A stretch of 64,000 bases of DNA from the NCBI RefSeq assembly GCF_009604425.1, contig NZ_WEGI01000020.1, positions 1 to 64,000 on the forward strand, read 5' to 3'. Each line of letters opens with the position of its first letter. Positions within the stretch are counted from its first letter, which is position 1. A program made the position numbers and the translations under genes. This document shows positions 20,028-28,166 of the stretch, in pieces. The notes below the pieces were generated by a model. That model saw nothing but the letters and a program-made list of their open reading frames with translations. It made no database searches and was not told where the DNA came from. The DNA comes from Nocardia aurantia. Lineage in GTDB: Bacteria > Actinomycetota > Actinomycetes > Mycobacteriales > Mycobacteriaceae.

Positions 20028-20040
20028 TATGATCGAGATA
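20028..20040 (+). promoter_or_regulatory. Candidate -10 element and start point for the small-peptide gene
   Basis: TATGAT at 20028-20033, within TTATATGAT, is a good -10 hexamer in an AT-rich setting; no clear -35 is seen. Normal spacing puts the transcript start near 20039-20041, precisely where the next hairpin begins. Confidence 0.4.
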
Positions 20041-20096
20041 CCTCCTTCCGAGGGGCGATGGACATATGGTCCGTACATCGCGCCCAGGAAGGAGGT
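20040..20096 (+). promoter_or_regulatory. RNA hairpin sequestering a Shine-Dalgarno sequence
   Basis: ACCTCCTTCC (20040-20049) is an exact complement of GGAAGGAGGT (20087-20096), which contains the full anti-16S core AAGGAGG of the following gene. Inside, GGG (20052-20054) pairs with CCC (20083-20085) and GCGATG (20055-20060) with CATCGC (20076-20081). A small GAC/GTC apical stem closes the structure. About 19 pairs would hold the ribosome binding site shut. A 21-codon reading frame from ATG at 20058 runs through the structure and overlaps the downstream start codon, so translation of it could open the hairpin. Confidence 0.65.
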
Positions 20097-20106
20097 GGGT
20101 GGGTTT

Positions 20107-20238
20107 ATGGGAAAGCACCGTAAGAGGGTGACCCCGGCCAGCCGGGCAGCCGAAGCACTGTACACAGCAGTGCTCGTAATCGGCATGGCCAGCATGGCCG
20201 AGGTCTTCTTCCGCATGGTCCGCCGGTTGGTGGACTAA
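20107..20238 (+). CDS. 43-residue basic single-pass membrane peptide
   Basis: ATG at 20107 lies 10 nt after the very strong ribosome binding site GGAAGGAGGT. The peptide begins with a strongly basic segment (MGKHRKRVTPASRAAEA), continues with a hydrophobic helix (LYTAVLVIGMASMAEVFF) and ends RMVRRLVD, so the predicted topology is one membrane pass with positive flanks. I recognise no family. The purpose-built leader hairpin upstream and a clean terminator downstream make it a self-contained, probably real gene. Possible roles include a membrane stress peptide, toxin-like peptide or regulatory subunit of a membrane complex; none can be chosen from sequence. A longer in-frame reading from 20029 is less likely because it lacks a ribosome binding site. 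Confidence 0.65.
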   Translation: MGKHRKRVTPASRAAEALYTAVLVIGMASMAEVFFRMVRRLVD

Positions 20239-20249
20239 GCGACTCACCC

Positions 20250-20279
20250 GGGTGGAGCGTCTAGCCGGACGCTCCACCC
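20250..20279. terminator. Bidirectional hairpin terminator
   Basis: GGGTGGAGCGTC (20250-20261) pairs perfectly over 12 bp with GACGCTCCACCC (20268-20279) around the loop TAGCCG. It lies between the small-peptide gene and the convergent methyltransferase gene and probably serves both. Confidence 0.75.
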
Positions 20280-20346
20280 CCCGGCATCACCTGAGTGACG
20301 AGAAGAATTCTACACACAGATCAGCGGCGCGAGCCACTATTCGTGC

Positions 20347-21663
20347 TCACGCATTCCACCAGGGCCGCAGCGGCACGGTCCATTCCTCGTTCTCGCCCAG
20401 CTTCATTCCCAGCACCTGGTGCAGCTGCACCACATTCCGCTGGAATCCCAGCCGGCAGCCGGCCATGTACAGACCCCACACCTTCGCGGTGCCCTCGCCG
20501 ACCTCTTCGACGCACGCATCCCAATTCGCGACCAGATTCTTGCACCATTCGTGCAGGGTCAGCGCGTAATGCGGACGCAGATTCTCCTCGTGCACGACCT
20601 CGAGCCCCAGGTTCTGGATCTCCGAGATGATCCGCCCCGAGCCGATCAGCTCGCCGTCCGGGAAGACGTACCGGTCGATGAAGTCGCCCGCCTTGGTGGT
20701 GCGGGTGTTGTCGGGCCGGGTGATGCAGTGGTTCAGGAACAGGCCGCCGTCACGCAGCTTCGACTGGATGAAGCCGAAGTACGACGGGTAGTTCTGCACC
20801 CCGATGTGCTCGGTGAGGCCGATCGACGACACCGCGTCGAAGCCGCTCTCCTGGATGTCCCGGTAGTCCGAGTGCCGCACCTCGGCCAGGTCCTGCAGAC
20901 CCTCCTCGGCGATGCGCGCCTGCGCCCACTCGGCCTGCTCGCGCGACAGCGTCGCGCCGATGACCTTCACGCCGCGCTTGGCCGCGTAGCGCACCATGCC
21001 GCCCCAGCCGCAGCCGATGTCGAGCAACCGGTCGCCCGGCTTCAGGTTCAGCTTCTCGAACACCAGGCGGTACTTGTTCTCCTGCGCCTGCTCCAGGGTC
21101 TGGCTCTCGTCCTGGTACACCGCGCAGGTGTACGTCATCGACGGTCCGAGTACGTACTCGTAGAAGGTGTTCGAGACGTCGTAGTGGTGGTGGATCGCCT
21201 CGGCGTCGCGAGTCTTGGAGTGCCGCAGGCCCTCCAGTGCGATCCGGCGCCACCGCGGCAGGGTCTCCTGCGGCGGCGGGGCGATCGGCTTGAGCGCGTC
21301 CCAGCCCAGCGAGCGCGCGATGGTGACCAGCGCCAGCGGCGAGGGCCGCCGGAACTTCATGTCGCCCATGGCCTTCAGGATCGGATACGGGTCGCCGGGG
21401 TGCACCCCCTCGGAGGCCAGATCACCCGCGATGTAGGCGCGGGCCATGCCGAGATCGCCCGGCGCGGTGGCGATGTAGTTCATCCCGCGCGCGTTCTTGA
21501 TCTCGAGCCCGAACTCCGAGTCCGTGGCGCCCGTGCTGGAGCCGTCGTACGCGGTGAAGCGGATCGGCACCTCGCCTTCGAGCAGGGTCTCGAAGATCTC
21601 GGCGATGCTGAGTTTCGTTCCCAGCTCCGCGAATACGTCCGAACGTTCCCTGAACGTTGTCAC
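20347..21663 (-). CDS. Cyclopropane-fatty-acid-synthase-family SAM methyltransferase
   Basis: A 438-residue member of the CFA synthase family, which transfers a methyl or methylene group from S-adenosylmethionine to the double bond of a phospholipid acyl chain. The SAM site is LLDIGCGWGGMVRYAA, followed by GATLSREQAEWA and the conserved SSIGLTEHIG. The gene starts with GTG, overlapping the TGA of the FAD-oxidase gene by GTGA, so the two are translationally coupled. The same pair sits beside dnaX in M. tuberculosis (Rv3720/Rv3719 by memory). Coupled CFA-like and FAD-reductase genes make 10-methyl branched acids such as tuberculostearic acid in actinomycetes. That product is plausible here; cyclopropanation is the alternative. 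Confidence 0.88.
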   Translation of the reverse strand: MTTFRERSDVFAELGTKLSIAEIFETLLEGEVPIRFTAYDGSSTGATDSEFGLEIKNARGMNYIATAPGDLGMARAYIAGDLASEGVHPGDPYPILKAMGDMKFRRPSPLALVTIARSLGWDALKPIAPPPQETLPRWRRIALEGLRHSKTRDAEAIHHHYDVSNTFYEYVLGPSMTYTCAVYQDESQTLEQAQENKYRLVFEKLNLKPGDRLLDIGCGWGGMVRYAAKRGVKVIGATLSREQAEWAQARIAEEGLQDLAEVRHSDYRDIQESGFDAVSSIGLTEHIGVQNYPSYFGFIQSKLRDGGLFLNHCITRPDNTRTTKAGDFIDRYVFPDGELIGSGRIISEIQNLGLEVVHEENLRPHYALTLHEWCKNLVANWDACVEEVGEGTAKVWGLYMAGCRLGFQRNVVQLHQVLGMKLGENEEWTVPLRPWWNA

Positions 21664-23117
21664 TTGCGTTGCACCGCCTTCGAATACAAATCCAGCAATC
21701 GTTGATCGGGGTCGTAGTCCTTCTTCAGCCGGGTGTAGACGTCACCGCCGTACAGCTGGGCGAACTCGTCCCGTTCGTAGAAGGAATCCGAGTACAGGGA
21801 CTTGTGCCCGTCCAGCTCGGTGACTTTGCGCTCGATCGCGCGGTTGGCCGCGCCCTCGCCCTGTCCCGGCGTGGTCGGGACCGCCGACCAGAAGCCGATG
21901 TTGACGTAGGTGCGGCCGGGTTCCAGCGGGTACAGCGGCCACTGGCGCGAAGCGCCCGATTGTTGCAGGCGCTCGTCCGAAATCACTGTGTCGTCCCGCA
22001 ATCGCAAGGGGCACAACCAAATTGGTTCGATCGGGATTTCGGCGAGGAACCACCGCAGGAATTCGGCGGTGCGCTCGATGGGCACCTCGATGTCCTGCAC
22101 CACACGCTCCCGCGGCGGGTTGCCCTTGCGGGCCTCGAGCCGGTCGCCGATGTCGTACTTGTGGTCCAGCGCGATCAGCTTCCAGTAGAAGCTGGAGCGC
22201 CGGTACTGCTTCGGCCAGAACCGGCGGATCGACGGATTCTGGGTGCCGAAGGCCCGCGAACACCAGAACCAGTCGGTGTCCCAGCGCCACAGGTAGTCGT
22301 GGATGGTGAGCCGGTCGCGCTTGGGCTGCGCCGAATCGTGCTGGATGGACTGGTAGTAGATGTCCATCCCCGTGTAGTCGCTGACCGGGCCGGGCTCGTC
22401 GGTCTGCCGGCCGAGGATCAGATAGCTCTCGTCGGCGGTGAACACGGCGCCGTCGAGGTAGTCCACTCGCTCCCCGGCGTACGCGCGGTCGGCGATGATC
22501 TGCGCCATCACCGTCTCCAGCTCGCCGAGATCGTGGAACCGCACGTGCCGCAGCGCCACATAGGGCTGCACCGATTCCAGTTCGATCTTCAGCCGGGTGG
22601 AGTAGCCGAGCGTGCCGTAGGAATTGGGGAAGCCGCGGAACAGGTCCGCGTTCTCGGTGGGCGAGGTGGTGACGATCTCGCCGGAGCCGGTCAGCACGTC
22701 CATCTCCAGCACGGACTCGTGCGGCAGGCCGTTGCGGAACGAGGTGGACTCGATGCCCAGCCCGGTGACCGCGCCGCCGAGCGTGATGGTCTTCAGTTGC
22801 GGCACGACCAGCGGGCTCAGCCCGTACGGCAACGTGGCGGCGACCAGATCCTCGTAGGTGGTCATGCCGGCCACGTCGGCGGTCTTGGCGACCGGATCGA
22901 CCTCGATCACCCGGTTCAGCCCGGAGACGTCCAGCCCGGGAGCGTTGCTGCGGGCCCGGGCGCGGAACAGGTTGGAGGTCTTCTTCGCCAGTCGCACATT
23001 GGCGTCGCGCGGGATCGCGGCGTAGCTCGCCAACAGGCGATCGACTCCGGCCCGGTGTGCGGCGAAACCGCTTTCCAACTCGGCCGACGCGCGTCCGGCC
23101 TTGCCCAACAGACTCAC
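21660..23117 (-). CDS. FAD-binding oxidoreductase paired with the CFA-type methyltransferase
   Basis: A protein of about 485 residues of the FAD_binding_4/DHCR24-like oxidoreductase type. The FAD-binding domain begins near TSNLFRARAR and continues through VDPVAKTADVAGMTTYEDLV and GLSPLVVPQLKTITLGGAVTG, the PCMH-type pattern. The start is uncertain: GTG at 23117 lies 6 nt after AGGAGC and is used here; GTG at 23123 abuts that site, and longer readings lack support. In the tuberculostearic acid pathway the partner reductase saturates the 10-methylene intermediate made by the methyltransferase; coupling through the overlapping stop/start supports that role. Membrane association is not evident. 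Substrate assignment is inference. Confidence 0.82.
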   Translation of the reverse strand: MSLLGKAGRASAELESGFAAHRAGVDRLLASYAAIPRDANVRLAKKTSNLFRARARSNAPGLDVSGLNRVIEVDPVAKTADVAGMTTYEDLVAATLPYGLSPLVVPQLKTITLGGAVTGLGIESTSFRNGLPHESVLEMDVLTGSGEIVTTSPTENADLFRGFPNSYGTLGYSTRLKIELESVQPYVALRHVRFHDLGELETVMAQIIADRAYAGERVDYLDGAVFTADESYLILGRQTDEPGPVSDYTGMDIYYQSIQHDSAQPKRDRLTIHDYLWRWDTDWFWCSRAFGTQNPSIRRFWPKQYRRSSFYWKLIALDHKYDIGDRLEARKGNPPRERVVQDIEVPIERTAEFLRWFLAEIPIEPIWLCPLRLRDDTVISDERLQQSGASRQWPLYPLEPGRTYVNIGFWSAVPTTPGQGEGAANRAIERKVTELDGHKSLYSDSFYERDEFAQLYGGDVYTRLKKDYDPDQRLLDLYSKAVQRK

Positions 23118-23438
23118 TGCCACGCTCCTGACGCTATCTCGCACCCCTGTGACCGGCCACCGCGAGGGTCCCTCGAAGTGGAATTCTTCACGCACATGTT
23201 GCATTGTGTTGAGATTTCGGCGCTATTGACCCGAACCGGCGAACCACCTGGTGGCGACCTGTTTCCCGGCACAATACGACAGTGCACCGACATCCGCGCG
23301 GGCAGCGGTGCACGGAGGTTGCCCGCATGGTGATTCCGGTGACGCCGGTGCCCTTGTCCACCGGTACGGCGGCGTAGCATAGCCCGGCGGCAGGCATGGT
23401 GCGCCCCCCGCACCGCCAACTCGATCAAGGAGCACTTC
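23118..23438. other. Divergent intergenic region
   Basis: This 321-bp region lies between the divergent FAD-oxidase and SRPBCC genes. Both need promoters here. I see a somewhat AT-richer patch around 23180-23235 but no convincing paired -35/-10, hairpin or small gene. An in-frame N-terminal extension of the FAD-oxidase reaches 23204 but has no ribosome binding site. Confidence 0.4.
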
Positions 23439-23876
23439 GTGGGACAGGTCAGCGCCTCCAGTTCGATCGTCGTTCCGGCAGATCCGCAGCGCGCGCTGGA
23501 GGTGATCGCCGACTACGAGACCGTGCGGCCCCGCATCCTCTCCGCGCACTACCGGGACTACAAGGTGCTGGAGGGCGGTATCGGCGCGGGCACCGTGGCG
23601 GAATGGACCCTGCAGGCCACGCAGAAGCGTTCCCGCAACGTGCATGCCGTGGTGTCGGTGTCGGATTCGATGGTCACCGAACGCGATTCGAATTCCACGA
23701 TGGTCACCACCTGGACCGTGACGCCGTCCGGCGCCGGTTCGCTGGTGACCGTGCGTACCAGTTGGAAGGGCGCCGACGGGGTGCCCGGATTCTTCGAGGG
23801 CATCTTCGCGCCGCTGGGCCTGAAGAAGATCCAGGCGGAGGTCCTGGAGAATTTGAAGCGGGAACTGGCGGGCTAG
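23439..23876 (+). CDS. SRPBCC-family protein
   Basis: A 145-residue START-like protein (polyketide cyclase/coenzyme Q-binding superfamily) that would form a hydrophobic ligand cavity. The pattern is an N-terminal beta strand SSSIVVPADPQRALEVIADYE, a central antiparallel sheet ending in TSWKGADGVPGFFEGIFAP and a long C-terminal helix KKIQAEVLENLKREL. GTG at 23439 follows AAGGAGC. It corresponds in position and size to Rv3718c of M. tuberculosis. Its place opposite the fatty-acid methylation pair hints at lipid binding or transport, but no partner is proven. A second, unrelated-looking SRPBCC protein occurs at 54.4 kb. Confidence 0.8.
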   Translation: MGQVSASSSIVVPADPQRALEVIADYETVRPRILSAHYRDYKVLEGGIGAGTVAEWTLQATQKRSRNVHAVVSVSDSMVTERDSNSTMVTTWTVTPSGAGSLVTVRTSWKGADGVPGFFEGIFAPLGLKKIQAEVLENLKRELAG

Positions 23877-24045
23877 ATTTCCTTTCCGTGACGAACCCGC
23901 ACTGATTCCGAATCGTCGGCGGCGACGAGTTGCCGTCCGATAACCGGAAAGGCTTGCGCGGGCTGCTTCAGCGTACAGTCGAGACGTCGGGGCCCGATGC
24001 TCCGATATTCAGTCTTCGTCTGTGCGTATTCGGTACGGAGGACCG

Positions 24046-25236
24046 ATGGACCTCGAACTCACTGCCGACGAGAAGAAGTTCCGCGACGGATTACGAGACG
24101 TCTTCCGCAACGAGGTGCCCGCCGATGTCCGGCAGCGCTCGCTCGACGGGCGGACCACCCGGGACGACCTGGTCACCTCGATGCGGATCCTCAACAGCCA
24201 CGGGTTGGCGGTGCCGGAATGGCCGGTGCGATTCGGCGGGCAGGACTGGTCCGAGGTCCAGCGGTTCCTCTACGCCTCGGAACTGCAACGGGCCTCCGTC
24301 CCCCAGCCGCTGGCCTTCAACGCCAGCATGGTCGGGCCGGTGCTGTGCGAATTCGGCAGCCCCGAACAGCAGGAACGCTTCCTGGCGCCCACCGCCAATC
24401 TGGACATCTGGTGGTCGCAGGGCTTCTCCGAGCCGGAGGCCGGGTCCGACCTGGCCTCGCTGAAGACCACCGCGCGCCGTGAGGGCGACGAATGGATCAT
24501 CGACGGCAGCAAGACCTGGACGACGCTGGGCCAGTACGGCGACTGGATGTTCCTGCTGGCCCGCACCGATCCGCAGGCGCCGAAACGGCAGATGGGCATC
24601 TCCTTCTTCCTGCTGGATATGAACACCGCCGGCCTGGAACGGCGGCCGATCGTCCTGATCGACGGCGAACCGGAGGTCAACGAATTCTTCTTCGACGGTG
24701 TCCGGATACCCGCGGAGAATCTGGTCGGCGAGGAGAATCAGGGCTGGACCTACGCGAAATTCCTGCTGGGTAACGAGCGGAACAGTATCGCCCGCATCGG
24801 CACCAGTCAGACCTATTTCGAGGCCGTCGCCGAAATGGCCGATCAGGTGGACATCGGCGGCGAGCCGTTGTCCCAGGATCCGGAATTCCGGGCCCGGCTG
24901 TACGACATCAAATTGCGCCTGCTGGCGCTGGAGGCCACCCAGATGCGGGTCACCGGCGCCTCGGCGAACGGGCAGCCGTCGCTGGTGTCGTCGCTGCTGA
25001 AACTCGAGGGCACCCGGGTGCTGCAGGAACTCAGCTCGCTGCGGATGGAGGTCGCGGGTTCGGACGCGGGCCTGGTCGGCGAGCACGACGGCCCCGACCT
25101 GAGCACCACCGATTTCGCGAATCTGGCCGCGCTGCAATATCTGAACCTGCGCAAGGTCTCGATTTTCGGTGGTACCAACGAGATTCAGCGCCGCGTGATC
25201 GCCCTGAACATCCTCGGACTGAAGGGGACGCGATGA
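24046..25236 (+). CDS. Acyl-CoA dehydrogenase, larger partner
   Basis: A 396-residue FAD-dependent acyl-CoA dehydrogenase. ATG at 24046 (MDLELTADEKKFRDGL) follows GGAGGACC. Family landmarks are WWSQGFSEPEAGSDLASLKT in the FAD/substrate region, ERNSIARIGTSQ, and the C-terminal FGGTNEIQRRVIALNILGL. The next gene overlaps by ATGA and encodes a second, shorter acyl-CoA dehydrogenase. Such coupled unequal pairs in mycolata (the FadE26-27 and FadE28-29 type) form alpha-2-beta-2 heterotetramers acting on bulky substrates such as steroid side-chain CoA thioesters. That assembly and substrate class are inferred. A cholesterol-oxidase-like gene occurs at 50.6 kb, but no full sterol-catabolic cluster is present. 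Confidence 0.9.
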   Translation: MDLELTADEKKFRDGLRDVFRNEVPADVRQRSLDGRTTRDDLVTSMRILNSHGLAVPEWPVRFGGQDWSEVQRFLYASELQRASVPQPLAFNASMVGPVLCEFGSPEQQERFLAPTANLDIWWSQGFSEPEAGSDLASLKTTARREGDEWIIDGSKTWTTLGQYGDWMFLLARTDPQAPKRQMGISFFLLDMNTAGLERRPIVLIDGEPEVNEFFFDGVRIPAENLVGEENQGWTYAKFLLGNERNSIARIGTSQTYFEAVAEMADQVDIGGEPLSQDPEFRARLYDIKLRLLALEATQMRVTGASANGQPSLVSSLLKLEGTRVLQELSSLRMEVAGSDAGLVGEHDGPDLSTTDFANLAALQYLNLRKVSIFGGTNEIQRRVIALNILGLKGTR

Positions 25237-26372
25237 ACATCGAGCCCGACGACGACCAGCGGATGTTGTTCGAGGCCGTCGACGGCCTGCTGGCCCGCTC
25301 CTATCAGCCGGGCTTCCGGGGCAAGTCGGTGCGATCGGACCGCGGCTACAGCGACGAGGTGTGGTCCGCGCTGACCGAGATGGGACTCACCGGCCTGACC
25401 ATCCCCGAGGAGTTCGACGGCATGGGCGCGGGTCTCGGCGAGGTCTACGTGGCGATGGAAGCGCTGGGCAAGCACGCCGCCGTGGAGCCGCTGCTCGATG
25501 GTGTGTACCTGCCGTCCTGGCTGATCGCCGACCTCGACACCGGCGACTCGCGCGCCGGGCTGCTCCGGCGGCTGGCCGGTGGGCAGGAGATCTTCGCCGT
25601 CGCGCACGCCGAGCCGCGCCGGGTCTGGCACGCCACCCCGTCGGTGACCGCCGCCGAGAACGCCGACGGCGCCATCGTCCTGGCGGGCGTGAAATCGCCG
25701 GTGCCCCGGGCCGCGCAGGCTGCCCTGCTGCTGGTCACCGCGGTCGATGCCGACGGCCGGACCGGCGTGTACGCGGTCGACACCGACGCGCCCGGCATCG
25801 TCCGCATCGACGGGCGCGGCCCGGATTGGACGCACGCGAGCGAGGTGCGGTTCACCGGTACGCCCGCGCGGCGGCTGGGCAGCACCGGCGAGGAGTCGGT
25901 CACCGCGCTGCGCGCGGCCTATTCGCGGGCGCGGCTGGCCGTGGCGGCCGAGGCGATCGGCCTGGCCGAGGCCGGGCTGGCGCAGGTGGTCGGCTATCTA
26001 ACCAACCGCAGGCAGTTCGGGGTGAGCCTGGACACCTTCCAGGCGTTGGATTTCCGCTGCGCCGACCTGTACGCCGAGGTGGAGCTCGCTCGTTCGTTCG
26101 TGCTGTGGGCCTTCACCGTCGCCACCACCGGGGCGGTCGATCCGGCGGCCGCCGATGACGCGTTCGTCTACGCCGGCACCATGGCCCGCACCGCCGCGGA
26201 GGAGATGATCCAGTTGCACGGCGGCATCGGCATGACCTTCGAGACGGATGTCGCCCACCTCGCGGCCCGGCTGACCGCGATCCGGGAGAGCTACGGCGGC
26301 GTCCCCGCCGCCCGGCGCCGCGCGCTGCGCACGGCCGGCCTGACCACAGTGCCGGAGGCACTCCCGGGTTGA
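25233..26372 (+). CDS. Acyl-CoA dehydrogenase, smaller partner
   Basis: A 379-residue acyl-CoA-dehydrogenase-fold protein whose ATG overlaps the stop of the previous gene (ATGA), ensuring paired translation. The N-terminal helical domain (DDDQRMLFEAVDGLLARSY) is followed by a shortened, less typical beta domain. The C-terminal domain has NRRQFGVSLDTFQALDFRCA for FAD contacts and QLHGGIGMTFETDVAHL. The middle domain lacks the usual strong EPEAGSD-type segment found in the partner, as expected for a subunit that completes a shared active site. Best read as the beta subunit of a heteromeric dehydrogenase; independent activity is doubtful. Confidence 0.87.
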   Translation: MNIEPDDDQRMLFEAVDGLLARSYQPGFRGKSVRSDRGYSDEVWSALTEMGLTGLTIPEEFDGMGAGLGEVYVAMEALGKHAAVEPLLDGVYLPSWLIADLDTGDSRAGLLRRLAGGQEIFAVAHAEPRRVWHATPSVTAAENADGAIVLAGVKSPVPRAAQAALLLVTAVDADGRTGVYAVDTDAPGIVRIDGRGPDWTHASEVRFTGTPARRLGSTGEESVTALRAAYSRARLAVAAEAIGLAEAGLAQVVGYLTNRRQFGVSLDTFQALDFRCADLYAEVELARSFVLWAFTVATTGAVDPAAADDAFVYAGTMARTAAEEMIQLHGGIGMTFETDVAHLAARLTAIRESYGGVPAARRRALRTAGLTTVPEALPG

Positions 26373-26485
26373 GCGCTGGAGGCGCTTACGGCCGAGCAGG
26401 TCCCGGATACCGGCTGGCTGCACGGCCGCTCCCGGCCGTGACTAGGCTGGGGGCACCCGATTCCCGCCAGAGAGGACATGGTTCG

Positions 26486-26839
26486 GTGCAGCCCGGTGGA
26501 CAGATCGATATGCAGGCATTGCTGGCACAGGCACAGGCGGTGATGACCGCACAGGCCGAGATCGCGGCCACCGAGGTGGAGGGCGAGGCCGGCAACGGCC
26601 TGGTCAAGGTCCGCGTCAAGGCGACCGGTGAGGTACAGCAGTTGCTGATCGATCCGAAGGTCGTCGATCCGGAGGACGTGGAGACGCTGCAGGACCTCGT
26701 GGCCGGCGCGATCAACAACGCGATGGCCAACGCGCACGAGATGGCCGTGGCGAAGCTGGGCCCGCTGGCCGGCAACCCGGGCGGCGGCCAGCTGCCCGGC
26801 TTCCCCGGCGGTGGCCAGCTGCCCGGCTTCCCGGGCTGA
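26486..26839 (+). CDS. ebfC: YbaB/EbfC nucleoid-associated protein
   Basis: A 117-residue YbaB/EbfC-family DNA-binding protein, a dimeric nucleoid-associated factor usually encoded next to recR. The GTG at 26486 (MQPGGQIDMQALLAQAQ) follows AGAGAGGA at 9-nt spacing. The core is the helix-strand-strand-helix segment with GNGLVKVRVKATGEVQQLLIDP. The C-terminus carries two copies of the ten-residue GGGQLPGFPG, encoded by near-identical 30-bp tandem units, an expansion specific to this protein. recR starts 13 nt downstream, so the pair is an operon, as in M. tuberculosis (Rv3716c-Rv3715c). Confidence 0.92.
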   Translation: MQPGGQIDMQALLAQAQAVMTAQAEIAATEVEGEAGNGLVKVRVKATGEVQQLLIDPKVVDPEDVETLQDLVAGAINNAMANAHEMAVAKLGPLAGNPGGGQLPGFPGGGQLPGFPG

Positions 26840-26852
26840 GCCAGGGCGCGGG

Positions 26853-27461
26853 GTGTACGAGGGGCCGGTTCAGGATCTGATCGACGAGTTGGGCAAACTG
26901 CCCGGCGTCGGTCCGAAGAGCGCGCAGCGCATCGCTTTTCATCTGCTGTCGGTCGAGCCGCCGGAGATCGACCGGCTGCAGTCCGCCCTGCAGAAGGTGC
27001 GCGACGGCGTGCGGTTCTGCGCGGTGTGCGGCACGGTGTCCGACGGCGAACTGTGCCGCATCTGTGCCGACCCGCGCCGCGACCGCACCATGATCTGTGT
27101 GGTCGAGGAGCCCAAGGATGTGCAGGCCATCGAGCGCACTCGCGAGTTCCGTGGCCGTTATCACGTGCTCGGCGGTGCGCTCGATCCGCTGTCCGGGGTG
27201 GGGCCGGATCAATTGCGGATCCGGGAACTGCTGGCGCGCATCGGGAATCAGGAGGACGGGGTCGATGTCACCGAGGTGATCATCGCCACCGATCCCAATA
27301 CCGAGGGCGAGGCGACGGCCACCTATCTGGTGCGCATGTTGCGCGACTTCCCGGGTCTGTCGGTCACGCGCCTGGCTTCCGGGCTGCCGATGGGCGGCGA
27401 TCTGGAGTTCGCCGACGAGCTCACCCTCGGCCGGGCGCTGTCCGGCCGCCGCACCCTCTGA
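26853..27461 (+). CDS. recR: Recombination protein RecR
   Basis: A 202-residue recombination mediator. RecR works with RecO to load RecA on gapped DNA. The GTG start at 26853 (MYEGPVQDLIDELGKLPG) gives the canonical N-terminus with the helix-hairpin-helix GVGPKSAQRIAFHLL. Next come the zinc finger CAVCGTVSDGELCRIC and the Toprim domain with VVEEPKDVQAIE and ATDPNTEGEATATYL. The Walker-B-like tail ASGLPMGGDLEFADELTLGRAL ends the protein. Length and motifs are normal. Its stop codon abuts the stop of the convergent unknown gene with no intervening bases. Confidence 0.96.
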   Translation: MYEGPVQDLIDELGKLPGVGPKSAQRIAFHLLSVEPPEIDRLQSALQKVRDGVRFCAVCGTVSDGELCRICADPRRDRTMICVVEEPKDVQAIERTREFRGRYHVLGGALDPLSGVGPDQLRIRELLARIGNQEDGVDVTEVIIATDPNTEGEATATYLVRMLRDFPGLSVTRLASGLPMGGDLEFADELTLGRALSGRRTL

Positions 27462-28106
27462 TCAGAGGTCGACCGGCCGCCACTCCAGCGCGTCGAGCCC
27501 GGAGCGGTCGCCGGTCGTCCACTCCCAGATGAGATCCGCGACCTGCTGCGCATCGTCGAGCTGGGTGCCGAAGTGCCGTTCGGGTGAGCCGTCGCGGAGT
27601 TCCAGGGTGTAGCGCCCGGATTCCTCGCGCAACGTCTGGATGTAGTGCTGCGGTTCGCGTTCGACGATCAGGTAGGGATTCGGATCCGAGAGGGTCGGAA
27701 CCCACAGATCGATCAGCGCGCGGGTCAGGTACGGGAAATCGCCCGCGCCGCCGTGGGTGACCGTCACCGGGACGTGTCCGGCCGGGTCGATCAGCCAGGT
27801 CAGCTGCGGATCGTAGACGGCGTAGTCGCGCGGCGTGGCCAGCTCGAACAGCAGCGCGCGCAGATATCCGATGGCGTCGTATCCGCTCGACACGAACAGC
27901 GTCGTGCCGGTGTCCGCGCCACCGGCGGGGGCGTCGGCGAGGAAGGCGTCCGCCTCGGGCAGTTCCGCGTTGCGGCGGTTCAGCTCGGCCGCGATCGCGG
28001 CGATCGGCTCGGCCTCGGGCCGCCCCTGCTGAGCGGACAGGTACGCGTCGACCTCGGCGGGTGTCACGGCGGCGCCGGAGGGCAGCAGGACGTGGTCGTA
28101 GCTCAC
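27462..28106 (-). CDS. Hypothetical protein
   Basis: A 214-residue soluble, acidic protein without signal peptide or membrane helices. The N-terminal part (LPSGAAVTPAEVDAYLSAQQ) looks like a short helix bundle. The middle contains SSGYDAIGYLRALLFELATP, and the C-terminal half is beta-rich with many aromatic residues (TLELRDGSPERHFGTQL, DLIWEWTTGDRSG). I do not recognise the family with confidence; the general look is that of small actinobacterial proteins of unknown function, some of which serve as immunity or adaptor proteins. It ends directly against recR and is divergent from the transglutaminase gene 60 bp away. Confidence 0.65.
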   Translation of the reverse strand: MSYDHVLLPSGAAVTPAEVDAYLSAQQGRPEAEPIAAIAAELNRRNAELPEADAFLADAPAGGADTGTTLFVSSGYDAIGYLRALLFELATPRDYAVYDPQLTWLIDPAGHVPVTVTHGGAGDFPYLTRALIDLWVPTLSDPNPYLIVEREPQHYIQTLREESGRYTLELRDGSPERHFGTQLDDAQQVADLIWEWTTGDRSGLDALEWRPVDL

Positions 28107-28166
28107 CCGGTCAGGCTACGCGGTCGCTAGTCCGGCACGTTCGTGCCAGGTGTGGTGAACTTGGGT

